NCBI GenBank assembly: GCA_020086605.1
Contig: JACBWW010000051.1
Location: 3,056,050 to 3,120,049, forward strand
Direction of reading: 5' to 3'
DNA from: Lanius collurio
Taxonomy: Eukaryota; Chordata; Aves; Passeriformes; Laniidae
DNA: 64,000 bases
Shown here piece after piece: positions 38,371 through 52,400 of this stretch. Numbering within the stretch: the stretch's first letter is position 1; the number at the start of each line of letters is the position of its first letter. The notes under the pieces were generated by a model. It saw nothing but the letters and a program-made list of their open reading frames with translations, was not told the DNA's origin and did not search any database. A program made the translations under genes and the position numbers.

Positions 38371-38510
38371 AGGTTAATTTAGCTTGGAAAAGACCCTTAA
38401 GATCATTGAGTCCAGCCATAAACTTCACACTGTTCCTGGCCTTGGTACTGCTTTCTGAATAACTCCAGAGCTGGGGATCAGCCCCTCTGTTTCCCCCACT
38501 GAGTCCTTGG
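38371..38510 (-). mobile_element. Decayed CR1 LINE 3' fragment, reverse orientation
   Basis: The string GCTTGGAAAAGACCCTTAAG, then ATCATTGAGTCCAGCC, and later GAATAACTCCAGAGCTGGGG-like text resemble the reverse complement of avian CR1 3' regions, where the wording is roughly 'ttggaaaagacc...aagatcatcgagtccaacc ... cctccagggatggtgact'. It is heavily diverged and truncated, with no reverse transcriptase coding part. The end positions are approximate. Confidence 0.55.
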
Positions 38511-41500
38511 CCCCTGTAGTAAAACTGTCAAAATTGTAGGACACATTCCTTAGTTTAGGAGGGGTTTGGAAATCTATATTAGCTCTGTATCTTCTGTGTT
38601 TTCGGGGCCTTGAATAAAGAAGGAAGATTTGAAAAAAGCTAGGATTCTGTCACCTACCTGGTGGAAAATAACCTAATATTTTCAGATGCATAAAAATGTA
38701 CAGGAAAAACTAAGGACTCTGTGTCCAGGATGATTAAGAATTTTAAGTTACAGTACAAGATATCTGTGTTAGGTTCTAGGAAAAAACATGTTACCTGTAA
38801 ATGAAAAACTGAAGGAGGTTGTCCAAGCAAGTTGTGAATTCCTCATCAATGAAGTTTTTTAGCAAGCATTTAACATCTGTCAGAAATAACAAAGGTAATT
38901 CATCCTGCCCTGGGGCAGCAGGCTCACCAGGAAATCATTGCACTCAATGAACTCTCTTCCAGTCTCCTCTTAAATGAGCTTAAGAGGAAGCATTCCTTCT
39001 GAGGACGTTATTTTATAATGGCCTACCTTAAGAGTTGTACTGTCATTCCCTTTAAGAATCCAATGCCTCTGTTGAAAGTAGAATTGATAATTTATCCAAC
39101 CAAGGAGACTAGTCTGTATGTTCTGTATTTGCTGAACAATGGGTTGTCAGTGTGCATATCGAGCCACTCTGAAACATCCAAACAAACTTACACCCAGTAA
39201 GTAAATATTTTAAATACTCTCCCTTTAAAGGTGAACACTATGTGAACCATATTCCACCTCTGGTTTTAATAAGAAATTGTTTACTAAAACCTTCTTCCCC
39301 CCCAAGTGCTTTGGGATGACCTTTCCAGCTTTTAGACATGTTTATATTTTCTATCAACTCGATGGAATACCACAAGTAAAGTGTAAAGTTTTTGTTCTTT
39401 ACCTTATCATAGACTCAATAATCCATAGAAACATTGATAGTGCAGCATTGTGTTATCTTTGGATATAGCAAGATATTTTTGCCCCATGATAATGCTCTTT
39501 GTGTCAAAGATTTTTTTTTCTTCTACTACTGATTTCTCTTGTTGTAATTACAACAGTAATGATTCAAAGATGAGGCAATTTTCACGAGAGATGGAAAGTA
39601 TGTGGGAGGAGGCAGTGGAAAGCCATCGTATCTGACAAAGAGCAATTTAGAAGGAGCTAGATATATTAGACTTCTCCAATGCATTTCTAAGTTAAAATTA
39701 ATCTGTAACGGTTTATAACCTATCAAGGCATAAAAAACCTCTAACAGCGATGACAGGAATTTAGATTGCATGCTCTGAGGAGGGAGGAACACAGTTTTTC
39801 ATTTTATTTGAAAAATGCATAGAATATTTGGGTCATGACCACTTTTCATTACTGCTGATATAGAGATATGTCAGTAATATATGTATATATATGATGACAT
39901 GACCAAAAATGTTCGAGATGTTGGCTGTTCCTGAATGTGCAGATTCCAGTTCATCACCTGTATCACATGGTTTTTACACCTGGAAGCAGATTTCTTGTGA
40001 TGCAGCCTTTTAGGTATGTGGTGCCAAGCTTTTGGAGTTAAGGGGTTGTTCCCCCTGTGCCTCTTCAGCAAAGCAGAAGAGCAGCAGGTACCTCATGAGG
40101 CAACTGGAGAGATTCTCCATGATTTCTGTCACTCACTGCACATCATTCATGTTTTCACTTCCAGCATTCAAACAAAAAAGGTAGAATATTCTACTCAAAA
40201 TGTGGAAATTTTCCTTACAGGGTGGAATTTTGGTAACATGTGTTATGTCATGTTACATTTTATAACCAAAGCCAAGGAAATGTACTTGTCACTTAGATAA
40301 ATGGTTATCTAGTCCAGCATCTCTGTGCTTCAGTAAAGGTGCAAGTTTGGTAAAGAAACATCTGGTAAATACATTTCTTCCTGGGAAGCTGATGCTTCTT
40401 ATTTTTTCCAGCTACATTTGCTACTGAGATGCCTTGTTGGTCATCTCATCTTTGTCATCTTTTATTGCACTTCCAAAACTTCTGAATAAAATCTCTTGGC
40501 TGTGGAGTCCCCAGGTTCCAAACTAGATGGCCCTTCCATGGGATTTCTGGTTCTGGTTTGTAAACTGGCAAACTCCTATGCCCAACACTGAAATCTGCCA
40601 GCTACTTTTGTGGATCAGGCATGAATAAACTTTCTAAACTATTTCTGTAGCACCAAGGAATCCAGAACTACAATATACAATCACTTCATTCTATCACAGC
40701 CAAGTGAGGTAGCTGATTATGAATACTTGGAAGGAAATATCCTGTGTAGAGATTTATGTATAGTGAGAGTAGTTTGACTTTCAAGGAGTTTAGAAACAGA
40801 ATTCCTTTTCGTTTGCAGAATTTTCAGGGGGCAGCTGGGGATCTTTTTTGGCTGAAAGGCAAGCTTATTCATGAGGAAGAGCTTTTCTGTTTGCATTCTT
40901 TGCTGAGGGCTTCCTGTAAATGATTGAAACATGTCACAGCTCAGTGCCAGAACACTTGGGTGGCTTTTTTCTTTCTCTTTTTACAGGATATTTGTGGAAC
41001 ATGACCTTATTTCTTTCCTTTCTGGCCCAAAAAATTTAATGAGTATGTTTTCAGCATAACTTCCTGCATTTTGTCTGGTACTTCAAAGGTGCACCCAGAA
41101 GATACTGGTGAATAGTTTCCCAAACTAAAACCACATTTCTTTTTTCTCCTTTTGGAGGGGCTTCTTCATGAATTATATTGATTTTCTGGCCAATTCTTGA
41201 ACTCTCAAAAGACCACAAAAAGAGAGGGAGGGCAATCAATCAGGGAGCTGATCTAACTTGTGAAAGGGCAGAGCCGATTATGCTGTTCATAGCACTATTC
41301 CCAGGGTCAGACAATCTTCTCTTCTCCTGCAGATAATATTTTCTGTATTATTTTGTACCCTGTGGTGTCAAGCAAAGCTTCAGCAAGTGAGTGAATTACA
41401 CAGTGTTGCTGGAAACAAAACAAAGACATGGGAGTGCTTGTAAGAGGTCGGTGACATGGGTTGTATGGAGACAGAAAGGCAGTACTGGATCTTGAGAAAT

Positions 41501-44500
41501 AGCTATGTATACACATATATATAATATAGATACTTACTAAGAAAGGGCTACAAAGGAGAACAATACCTGCCCATCCTTTTGAGACCTGCTGTTCGTGTTC
41601 CTGTTAAGAAACCTTTTTCTTGATCGTTTCCATTCTTGCTTATACATTCTTAAGGTATCATTCTTGCATCTTCAGTATCAGTTTCACATAATCTTTCATG
41701 CTTGAAGATGCAAATAAAGCCAAATGTGTTTTGCCTGACTGCTGCAAACTCTGTGGAATAATATTTCAGATGCAGAGCTTTGCAAACGTTTGTTTTTTTT
41801 CAGCTTCTTGCCAATTTAGTACCAAATTAACAGTAGGATGGATTAGAAGTTAGAAACTTGTCTCCCTAAGATATTTCATGCGTTTGAAATTCTCTACTCC
41901 ATATTTTCTTAGTTTAATGTTGTATTAAAAATATTAATGTCAGAAATAAAAAGGAAAAAGTGGTCTCTGTAGCACCTCTGAGGTGTCAGTTCAGGATTTT
42001 GCTGTGTGATCTATTTAGGGCTTCAGGGAAAAATGAAACTATTGAAAGCCTTCTCTTTAAGCTGTCAGTTCTCTCCTGTGCAGTAACTGCTCACTGAGGA
42101 TGAATACAAACTGATGCTGAATATTGATACATCTTTCTTTCACTAAAATCCTTACTTAGACAGTTTTTTAAAAGATCTTAAGGAATGTATATGGGGACTT
42201 GTTCAGGGCACAACTTATGAGGTATCATGAGCCATTCTTATTGAAGAAAGTTTTTACAAAATTTATGTTATCCAGCTCTTTTCTCTTGTTCCTTCTTTCT
42301 TTCTTTCCATCTCTGTTCCGACCTGCTTATGAAATGCTCAATAGGATTATGACACTTCTGGAGATTATTCCTGTGTGTAGCCTCAGCCTATTTAATTTTA
42401 CATACAGTTTTTTCTGTACATATAAAAAGAAGCAAAGTTTGGTGTCCAACAGAAATCATCATATAATATATCTCATTTGCCCAAAGAAATTACAAACATA
42501 ATTTGAGTTACTGAAATGTAAGATACAGACTTGAGTATTCTTAAAGGCACTTTGGTCTGATGTTTTAGTCCATGTTCATCTCTTCATGTTGAAAGTAAAC
42601 CTAATTGGAACAATCCTGAGGTCCCTCTTACCTGATTTATAGCTGCCAAGAAACTGTGACCAACTGTGTAGATTTCTACAATTTCCAGCACATTCTGCTG
42701 TCGTGTTTTCAGTGATGTAGTGTTGATTGACATATACCTGTCCATCTCAGGCTGTCAGTTGTCTTCAAAACACATCCATGCTGGGATAGATGGAGACAAA
42801 GCAGTGCTGGTGTCTCATTAATCAGCAGTTCACAGTCATGCTGCTGAAAGCCACAGGAAAAGCAGGACATGATAAATTAAGGTTGCTCTGTTTGTCGTCA
42901 TCCCCTCTTCATTCACTAACTGGATTAGAGCAGAAAGGATTCATGGCCCAGCTGTTCCCTGAGGATTTTCAACTCTTGGAACTGACCCTGAGCACTGCAC
43001 ACTTAAATATTTCAGTCAAAAAAAAAATACCTCTCTTAAACAGTTAAGCACTTTTCATGGATGAGTAGCAGGTTTGCTTTCACAAAGGCTTGAGTGGGAC
43101 ATGGATCATAACATTATCCTTAATGAAAATTCAGGCAGAGGAGATGTGGCTGTCTGCTTATCCATGTGCAGCTTTTCTCCCTCTCGCTCTACTACACTTA
43201 AAAGATGTTTTTACCCCTGCCTTGCTGTGATCAGCCATTAGTGTGGCCCATGAGTGGTGTCTGACATCTGGGATGGATTTTCTTGTGGTGACTCAGTGGT
43301 TTTGGGGAGCTGTGCAGCTGTGAGTCCCAGATGTTCAAGTGTCAAACAGTCTCTGGGTTCTCTCAAACACGGTTCTCCAAACAGCCCCCAAAGTCCTGCC
43401 CACCTCACTTGCCCTTCCTCTATTCCACAATGCCTTTTAAAGGGCCATGGCTGTCCTGCATTCTGGAGCTAGGGAGCCATAATTTTCACAAACAACCGTC
43501 TGAATTCATTGCTTTCTTCTTAATTCCACTGTATTTTTAGTTTCTGTTTGCAGTTTTTAACAGTCCAGTGCAAAACAAGTTGATCAAACTCAGCATCAAT
43601 AGACTGTGGCTTGCTTTCAAAGTGCTGTAAAATAAGATACCATCAAAATAGCTGCTAGAAAAGGTTGAGGTATTTCTTTTTTAAATGTTAAGGCTTGATT
43701 AGTGTAGATTGAACTCCATGAGCTAATAGTTAATTGTTCATATATTTGAAAAGTATAAACACTTCTAACATTTTAATATATTTTTACATGAACCCATATA
43801 AAGATGAGTTTCTTCTCTGTTTAATTATGAAATTTCAGATGAGTATTTTCTTAGGTAGATGTTGGAAGACTAATGTCATTTAAGAGTCTGAAAAATGAGT
43901 AAGATTCAGAATTCTTCTAGACTACATATGTTTTAATTTGTCTTCAACTGTTTTTTTGTAGCATTGAACAACTGATCTAGAGAACCACAGTGCATCAAGA
44001 TGCAGTCCCCATTCTGAAAAGAATTAGTAGGGATAATAACTTTGGTATCTAAGAAGCAGATATAATGGTGTAATTGTAATTAAAACCATTCTTTTTAATT
44101 AAAAACTAAATCAGTTTGTAGTGAAAAATATTATTACTAGGTTGCTAGGTTGTGATTTTAGGTTAGAAGCAATACTAAAAGGACAATTATCCAAAAGCAC
44201 AAATTAACAAAGAAAAAAAATATGAGTTTAGAATTAGCAATTTTTGCCTAGTTCATGGTGATTTATTGATTTTAAAAGTGGTGCTGTTCAAAGACTGTGA
44301 TTTTCCAATTGTTAGGAATCAAAAGGAATTGCTGAGTTTCTTGTGGAAGGAGGTCCTCAAGAATAGCACTGAGTCTATTTTTGTAAATTTAGCATGTACA
44401 AACACAAACCCCTAAATGTCCCAGAAGATGCTGATTCTCCTAAAAACAGAGACACATTAGTACAGATGAGAGAACTGACTTTTTGTTTTAACCACTGGGA

Positions 44501-45237
44501 ATTCCAGAGAGTAGAGCTCAGTCCCTAATGGAGCATGTTGCCATCCACCTTTCAGCAGAGTTTAAATATAAGCTGATCTATCTGCTTTCCATTCCATAAA
44601 GCAAGGTAAAAAAGCATGAATGCTGGGTTTCAGATCTCTGAGACTAACAGAGGAATTAGCATTATAGCATTCAGTCTCACAATGGAAGATAGTGTGCTCA
44701 GAATTAAGTAGTTCTATAAAAAGAAAGGTGTTTCCACTTCCCCTTACCTGTTTTTTATAAATTGTAGAATCCCTTGCATTCAAACCATAAAAGTATCACT
44801 GTAAGCAGCAAGCCATGAATCATTATTTACTGTCGAAAAGTGAAAACACAATATGAATTTGTTCAAATGTTTGCAGATTCTGATTACTTTTTCTTCTTTT
44901 TTTTTTTAAGAGTAGTTTGATAACAGTACAGGAAAAGCAGAAGCAATGTGCCTTTTCTTGTTTCAAAAAAAAGTGAAAATATGTTTGAGGTTTAAGACAG
45001 AAAATCACTGCATAGGGGTTTGTTAGGATTCTGAAATGGAGGTTAACATTGCTCCCATGTGGAATTGCTAATAGCTGAATCAGGGTGGAGGGAGTGTAGT
45101 GACACAGATTTTTAGATATAATTCATCTTCTTGTTGGCTTTGGAAACTAAGGGTAAAACTGCTTTTTTCTTACTGTCTCCCTTGGATCATTATTAATTGA
45201 TTCTTTATCATGAAACCAATCCATATGAATGTTTGAA

Positions 45238-45258
45238 TTTTTTTTTTTTTTTTTTTTT
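45238..45258. repeat. Poly(T) run, 21 bases
   Basis: An uninterrupted run of 21 T. It could be the tail of a reverse-oriented retroposon, but no body with a recognisable family match lies to its right, so only the simple repeat is called. Confidence 0.85.
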
Positions 45259-48200
45259 GCAAAGTAAGTCAGAAATATTGGTTTAGAATGGAGAAAGCCT
45301 TCCATATTTAGAGAACGGGGTATCAGAGTCAAGGTCAGCCTGTTTGTGAAGGCTGAATGGATCACAGTCACTTGAAGGGAGCAGTGGGTGAGTTACACAG
45401 CCACTGTTGAGTTACAGAGCCAGTGTTAAATTGCTCCTGCAAAATTCCTCACCGAGGTGCTCATGGACCAGAAACCCAAAGAGTGCCCAGACTGTGCTGT
45501 TCTTGCACAGGAGGGGAAATGCAAAAATCTAGGTAGATGTGTAAGCATTACCCTGCTGCTGCAGCTTTCCCTGATTCAGATCCAGAGGGGCCTGGGGGTG
45601 TTACCAGCTTTATGATTTGGAATCTTTTGTTGTATATTCCATAACAATTCTGATTGCTCACATGCTGAGTAAAAAAGTGAATCCAAATTGCTCAGACCCT
45701 TAATTACAAACAGTCATTTATATACTTAATCAAAAGGGTTAATTAGCAATGAAGCACAGACTTTTTGGATATTAACGACAGTATCCAAAAGATGCAGGAG
45801 ACTGAAATGTCTCCAAACATTGTTAATATTTCCATACCACATTAAAGTTTTTTTGAAAAAATACAATTAAGACAATGCTTATTAGAATCTAATTATATCC
45901 CCATTCCTTTTAATCTTTCAGTCTTCCACATACAAAGAATTTGTTAAGTAAAATCTGTCATCTTTGGCCGATATTTATGTTTCTAGTTACCACAAAATTC
46001 CAAAGATCCTCATTAACTAATTTAAAAGCATTACTGCATGGAAAGTTTAAAGTATGAGATGCTTTGTAAAGGGAAATATTTATTCAGCAGAACTGGGGGA
46101 ATTTAACACATGTGCCTTCCATCAAAGACTGCATTTATTTATTCAACTTTTATAGTTACAGTTTCCCCAGCTCTATTAAGGATTTTTGTCAGAATTTCTG
46201 AGATAAAACACTTAAATTTTAAAAATTCCTAGCAAGTTTTATATAATGTATTTGATTTCTTAAGGTGAGCTTTCCTATTGATACTAAATGGGATATTTCA
46301 TACAGTTATTTGGAGAGTATGTCCCCAGATCTTTATTATTTTGTTTATTTTCTGTATTTTAATGCTTGAGATGAAGATGTTATGAAATGTGAAGAGAGAT
46401 GTCACTCAGAAGTGAACAAATGACAGTGAAGTGGAAAGGAAAATGCAATCTATCTCAAGTATTGCTTCTGATTTTTTGTCCTGTGACTAAAGATTACAGG
46501 TTTATTAAGGATGAACTTTCACAGGGCTAATGCTACTGATCCCTTACTTGAATTAGGTAACTTCATTCCAGCCTAGGAAATAATTCCAATTAGTAGTTGT
46601 TTCCTTCAGAGCAAGAAGCAGGGATTCATGCTGGAGAACCCACATAAAAGTCTTGTGTTGTACCTTGAGGAGCAAGGCTGTGTCACTAAACTGCAGGAGA
46701 GCTTTTCCAGTGAGTGACACCTTTGAAAAGGATTTTTGCAGCAACTTCCTGACTGCTTACAGCAGTTATTAGAGTAAATTGGATATGCACTGTGCCTGAT
46801 TAAGCACATTCCCACATTCGTGTTTACCCTGAAAATCAGAGCTGTCCCCAAGTTCACTTTGCTTGATTGTGATCCGTAAGATCCTACAGGTTCAAACTGC
46901 ATCAAAGCTCAGGGGACACTCTGACGTTGCAGGGTGTTCTCTTGTCCTCTGCTCATGGCACACAGTGGAACCTGCTGGAAATCTCTGCAGCTCCAGTCCA
47001 GGCACGATTGTCTTGGTGCTCCCAATGGAGGAGCTGCTGCTGAGCAGTGGGAAGAGGCTGCGCCCTGCTCGGCTTCACAGCTCAGAACAAATGGTCATTA
47101 GCTGAAGGAAAGCCCAATTAATGTTTCCAGCATGTTCTGTGGAATGTGGTGGCAGTTCAGCTCTGTGTAAGCAATGAGGAGTGACACCATACCCCACTGA
47201 AATGATGGCAAACAGGCAGAGTGTGGTAACCTAAATTATGATTTTATTTGAATGCTGAGGGCCAGTAATGCTGGTCTTCAGGGCAATCTCATATTCTGGT
47301 ACCTGTCCCCTGGAACTTTTCTAAGATAAGTAACAACCTGGATAGAAAAGAAAAATTTCTTTGACATCTGTTTGTTATGTTTAGAGATACTGTGAGCTAC
47401 TCACACTGTCTTTTCAGCATGGCAAAGAAAGAATTAATTACACAAAACTGTAGCAAATTGTCTTTTAGATGTCCCTTGCATTGACCCTAAATTTTTCTTT
47501 ATTATTATTATTAGTTATGAAATTCCTTTTAACTGGTCTTTGTTTCTGCTTTTCCATGTTTGTTTGGTTTTTTTCTTTTTTTTTAAACTAAAGCAAATAT
47601 CCTGACAGTACGTAGCTGTGCACCTTTTTGCTTGACATGAATCAGTGAATGAAGTTTATTTATTCAATATACTGATTGTCCTGGTCATACAATCCTGTTG
47701 CAGCTGAGCTGCAATGGTCTCTAGATTTGGTGGCTGCATCTCCCACCCCCTTACCTTGTGTTTCTCTTCCTAAGTGCTCCTGGAAGGCAGTCCCAGTGTA
47801 AGAAGTGACAACCTGCCTGCCCCAGGATGGCTTCCAAACTGTCAAATGTACACACAAGGCAAGCAAGTTAAAAGTCTTATTGGTGCTTCTGATGGCTTCA
47901 ACAGAGAAATGGAAAAGAAATGCTCTTCTCAGCAGCAGAAAGACTTAAGTATTCGTTCCAGAGAATTAAGGCCACTTCTAGTGAGGGGAGGGGAGGAGCA
48001 GAGCCATCAGTTGCCTGGTAGTAAATATGTTTAATGTAAAGCAAGCAGAGCTTAAAGAGCTCGTTTCTCTTCCAAATTTCTTCCCAAGTGCAGATTAAAT
48101 ACCCTTGGCATTTTTTTGGGGTGAGATAGAGAAGATGATCTCCCTAGTAAATCAAAATCACTTTCACAGATTTATTTAGAATTTAAATATCAAAGCAACT

Positions 48201-49325
48201 GGCTATATCGGAAGGATTATGAGGTTTCTTCCTTCACCTCGTAAACAGATAGAAGAAGGAACAAAAAGAGAACTGTTTTATGCATGCAGGATTTAAACTA
48301 GTTCATTTGTGAACACTACAGTTTTATTTCTATAGCTTTTATTAGTTATTTGTGCAGTTGGTAGATATAAAAATTGGAAAATGGCATGATATTCATGAGG
48401 CTTATGTATATTGACAAGGGAGGCAGAATGGTGCCTTGCACTTTAGAATTAAAGGGATGTTTCTGAAGTATATTTTACGTACTGAAATATTCATCCTCTA
48501 TCCTATAGCTGCCAAACAACTCAGCATACACAAATACTCATATAACTCAGAATGCATTGCTTATCTGTTTTAATTTGTTTTGCATACATTGCCTATGTGG
48601 TAGAATACTGCTCCTAGGTCATGAGCATTACTTCATATTTTATATTTGTGGATATTTAAACTCCATGAATTCTATCCTTGACAAACACGTGAGATATATT
48701 TATCTTAATATTCAAATAACCATTATTTTTGGTCACTTGTAATCATATTTTACTGTCATGAAGATTTAGGATTGCTGCAAGCCAGAAGGCATATGAGAAG
48801 CATTTAGTGTATTGCTACTATTTTTCATTCTAAACTATTCCAAAATGCTTCGTAAAAACTTCTGTTTTTTCTTTGGTTCTTTCTTTGGATTTTTCTTTGG
48901 GACAGTTGGAATGTTGGAACTCTGAAGTCTGAACCCATGCCATTGGGCCATTTAATAGAATAGATGTGATTAATACTTCTAAGAAGATCAGCTGCAAAAT
49001 ATAATGCACGTGTCTGTACAGTGCTTTTCATCCTGAAGGGATTCCAAAGCCCTGTCCCAAATTTAGGGGACAGAACGTCCTAATCTGGCACACAGTAATA
49101 GAGGGAACTGCTGCTTATGTTAAGGCTGATATTTATTCTTCTGTCAGAGATAACCTGCACACTTACACGGGATCAGCATTTGCATACCTGAAAGTTAATT
49201 GCTAAATTATAAATTCTATGCAGGCATTAATATCTAATGAATAGCAAGCAATTATATTTTAATAATGCCTGAGAAAACTGGGATTCCCTACCCTGAGAAT
49301 TATGAAATAAAAAGCTTGGAAGCCA

Positions 49326-49432
49326 AAGGGATCATAGGTAATTCAGTTTAGAAGGGATGTCAGGAGGTCAGCTGGCCCAGCCTCTCCTTCCAAGTAGGAT
49401 GGTTATGAGGGCAGTTTTTAGGGCAGGCTCCT
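49326..49432 (-). mobile_element. Probable decayed CR1 LINE fragment, reverse orientation
   Basis: TTTAGAAGGGATGTCAGGAG, followed by GTCAGCTGGCCCAGCCTC, resembles the reverse complement of CR1 elements ('cagaagggatctcaggaggtcatctagtccaacctc'), and a GGGCAG/GGCTC pattern follows. It is old and diverged, and the borders are approximate. The following 100 bases may belong to the same insertion, but I cannot align them by eye. Confidence 0.45.
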
Positions 49433-52400
49433 TACAAGCCCCCTGTTCCCCTGGACAGGCTGTTGGCACTCAGTGCCCTTGCTGTGCATCCTCTGCAGTG
49501 TATTGAGCTGCTGAAGCAGTTTATAACCTCTGCTTGTTCTCACTGCAGTTCCCTCCTTGTGTATTGGTGTGTGTGTGCACTACTCCCATTCCCTCACACT
49601 ACTGAATTCAAACTGAATTTGAAATACTGATGAAAACTACTAAGTAGCAGTGACGTAGGGGGAGCAGTTCTGTTTGGTCACTCTGAATGATAACTTGGCT
49701 TACTGAGCATTTTGATTGACTTAAACTCTCCTATTTTTAAAAGTTTTTTGTATGTTAAAGGAGTTGTGGTCAAAGAAATTCAATTAGCATTTGGAGAAAA
49801 AGTGTGTAACACATGATTTTTATTTTTTATGTATATGTGGAGGTTCTCATCTAAGGAGTAAAGAAATGCATTCCTCCTCTGTGTCATATATGGAGGATTT
49901 GTGAAGTGAAAAAAAGTAGTTTGAAGCTAAATGACTGAACTGAGAATGTCTTCCTCCAGAAATCCTAAATTGCATTAAGTCTAGATTACACTGTAATTAG
50001 GTTAGATATTCTTTTAAATACGAAGTCAATGTTTTGCTTTTTGCCCTTCAATTGACTGCATTTACACATCCTGTCTGATAGGTCACTTTATCATTACACT
50101 GCCACAAAACTATTTATATAGACGTTATTTTAGAGATAAATCCAACTTGAGAAGGCTTCTTTCTCAGAAAGGATATTACATATTACAAAGGATGATGCCA
50201 GCGCTTGTATGTGCTATCAGGAGCATTGATACAATAAAATATTATGGTTGTGGTAGTAGTTTTATGAATGCAATTTCACCTGGAATTATATTCTAAATGG
50301 ATTTTGTTACAGTAAGATTAATTTGAAAGACCCAGCTATCTTAAGTACAAATTTTACTGCATCTTTTATGTATCTTTTTATGGGGTTTATGAATAGGAGT
50401 TGGGTATGAGTCTTGTTTGAAAAGAATACACTGTATAACTCAAATGTGCTGGTAGGGTCAAATTTTAGCTCCTGCTCAAAATTTCAGCAAATAACCTGCT
50501 TGGCCTCTCGAAGGAACTGGGTGGCTCTGCTGCAGCTTTTGGGCTGCAGCAGTTTCTTAACTTTTATTTGGCATAACTTCTTTGCTCGTGCTGGTGCACC
50601 ATTGATGGACCTCTCCTCTGTGCAGGAGGACAGGTGTCTTTGTGCTCACACTCACAATTTTGGGGTGCAGAGAGAACCCTGCTTGGTGGTCACAGAGTGC
50701 TTGAACTTGAGCATTGCAGAGGCTTCTCAGTCTGATGACTGAACATCCCATGGGACAGTCTCCCTTCCTTCTGGAAACTGCCTTTTCTATGTACAAGTAG
50801 CCCAAATTCTGGGCTCAGCTGAGCTCTGTGTACATACTCAGTGTTCTGAGCAGACATGGACTTTTTGATTATTGATCTGTTTGGTTTCCTCAAGTCTCAG
50901 GGCAGTGTAGCACAAACTGTGCCCTCTTTTCCCTGCCCAGCTGTTGGCAGCTTGGAGGGGGGATCACACCAAAAGCTGGTGACAGAGAACTCTGTTGGTT
51001 GTGCCCAAGAGGGAGACCTCGAGGGTGTCTCCCCCCCAGGTCACAGGAGCCCACCTGCTTGAGTCCCTTAACATGACGTTGGATAACAGGGAATGTTCTG
51101 GGAGCAATGCCTTGTTAACAAGGCCTAAAGCTCTTGCACTCCGGGGGTTTTCTTCAATATCAAATTTTTGTGACCTATATTGCAACATGAGCTTCCCACT
51201 CTTTTTGTGTGTGTGTGTCTCTGTATCTCCTTTGTTCTTTTTCTTCAGAATGATGCAAGGGACTTTTCTTGAGACTTTTTCATACCAGCAGTTCCCTTTT
51301 GTGAGAGCTTTACTTATCTTCTAAATAGCCACACCTTTTTTTCTCCTATTTCTCTGTTTTGATTGGAAAGTGGGATGTTCCCTGAGTTCCTGCCATTATG
51401 TGTAAAGAATGAAATTCCATAGATAGATAGTGGATAGAATTTAGGGGGAAATTCTGTTATGACATACATATCCCAGGCAATTTAAAGAATCTTTCTTAAA
51501 ATTACTGGTTGTTTGTCTGCACAGGAGGTAGAGTGGAGGATTCCAGGGCTCTTTAAACGTATTTTTTGGCCTCCCTTTTTTTTTCAATAAATAAAATTGT
51601 ATCTGGGCCAGTCTGTACTTCTAACTCAGGCATGTATTCATCTACACAGCATATCAGCAAGTAGATATTTATTCTTTATTCCTTTTTTTTGATGTGTAGC
51701 TTAAAGAAATATTTAGGGTGTTGAGTAGTTTTAAACAAAAATGTTTTCTAAAAAAAAAAAGGAAAAAAGGAAGCAGCAAGGGACACAGGCAGAGCACACT
51801 GGTGACAAACACTTCAGTGCCATGGAGAAGCTCCTGCTCCGTGTGAGCCCTCTCTGGAAAGCAGCAGCTCCGCTGTGGTGCGTGGGCAGTGACACCAGGC
51901 TTTGTGCTGCACTGAGAGCCTGGCTTCATTCTCAGCAATTTGTCAATCAGTGTCACTACCCTGCCTCAGAGACCTGGGCTGGTGCCTCTGCACGGCTCCA
52001 GCCTGTTCTGGAACTGTCCAAACTCACTCAAAGGGGCCTCACCTCTCACTCAACCAACACTCTGTTTCCCTGACATGTGTTTAGTTATGTGTTTGGGGTT
52101 TGAGTTTATTTCAGTTGAAGTATTACTCTGTAGAAAATGACTTGTGCATGTGCCTACCATAACACTGTGTCATTTTTATTTGTATGCCCTTTCTTTGGCT
52201 TTAACTAAGCCCTGCAGGCTTTGAAATTGAAGGATTAAAAAATAACAATAGCAAATAAAAAGCATAATTCTATTTTCAATGTTGCTAGGTACCTCATTCT
52301 ATGTACCTCATTTATTATTTGCTAGATAGCTGTAGGCATACCAGCAGCTCACTGAAGGAATGAAGAGAAAATATGAAAACAGTGATTATCCTCTAAAATC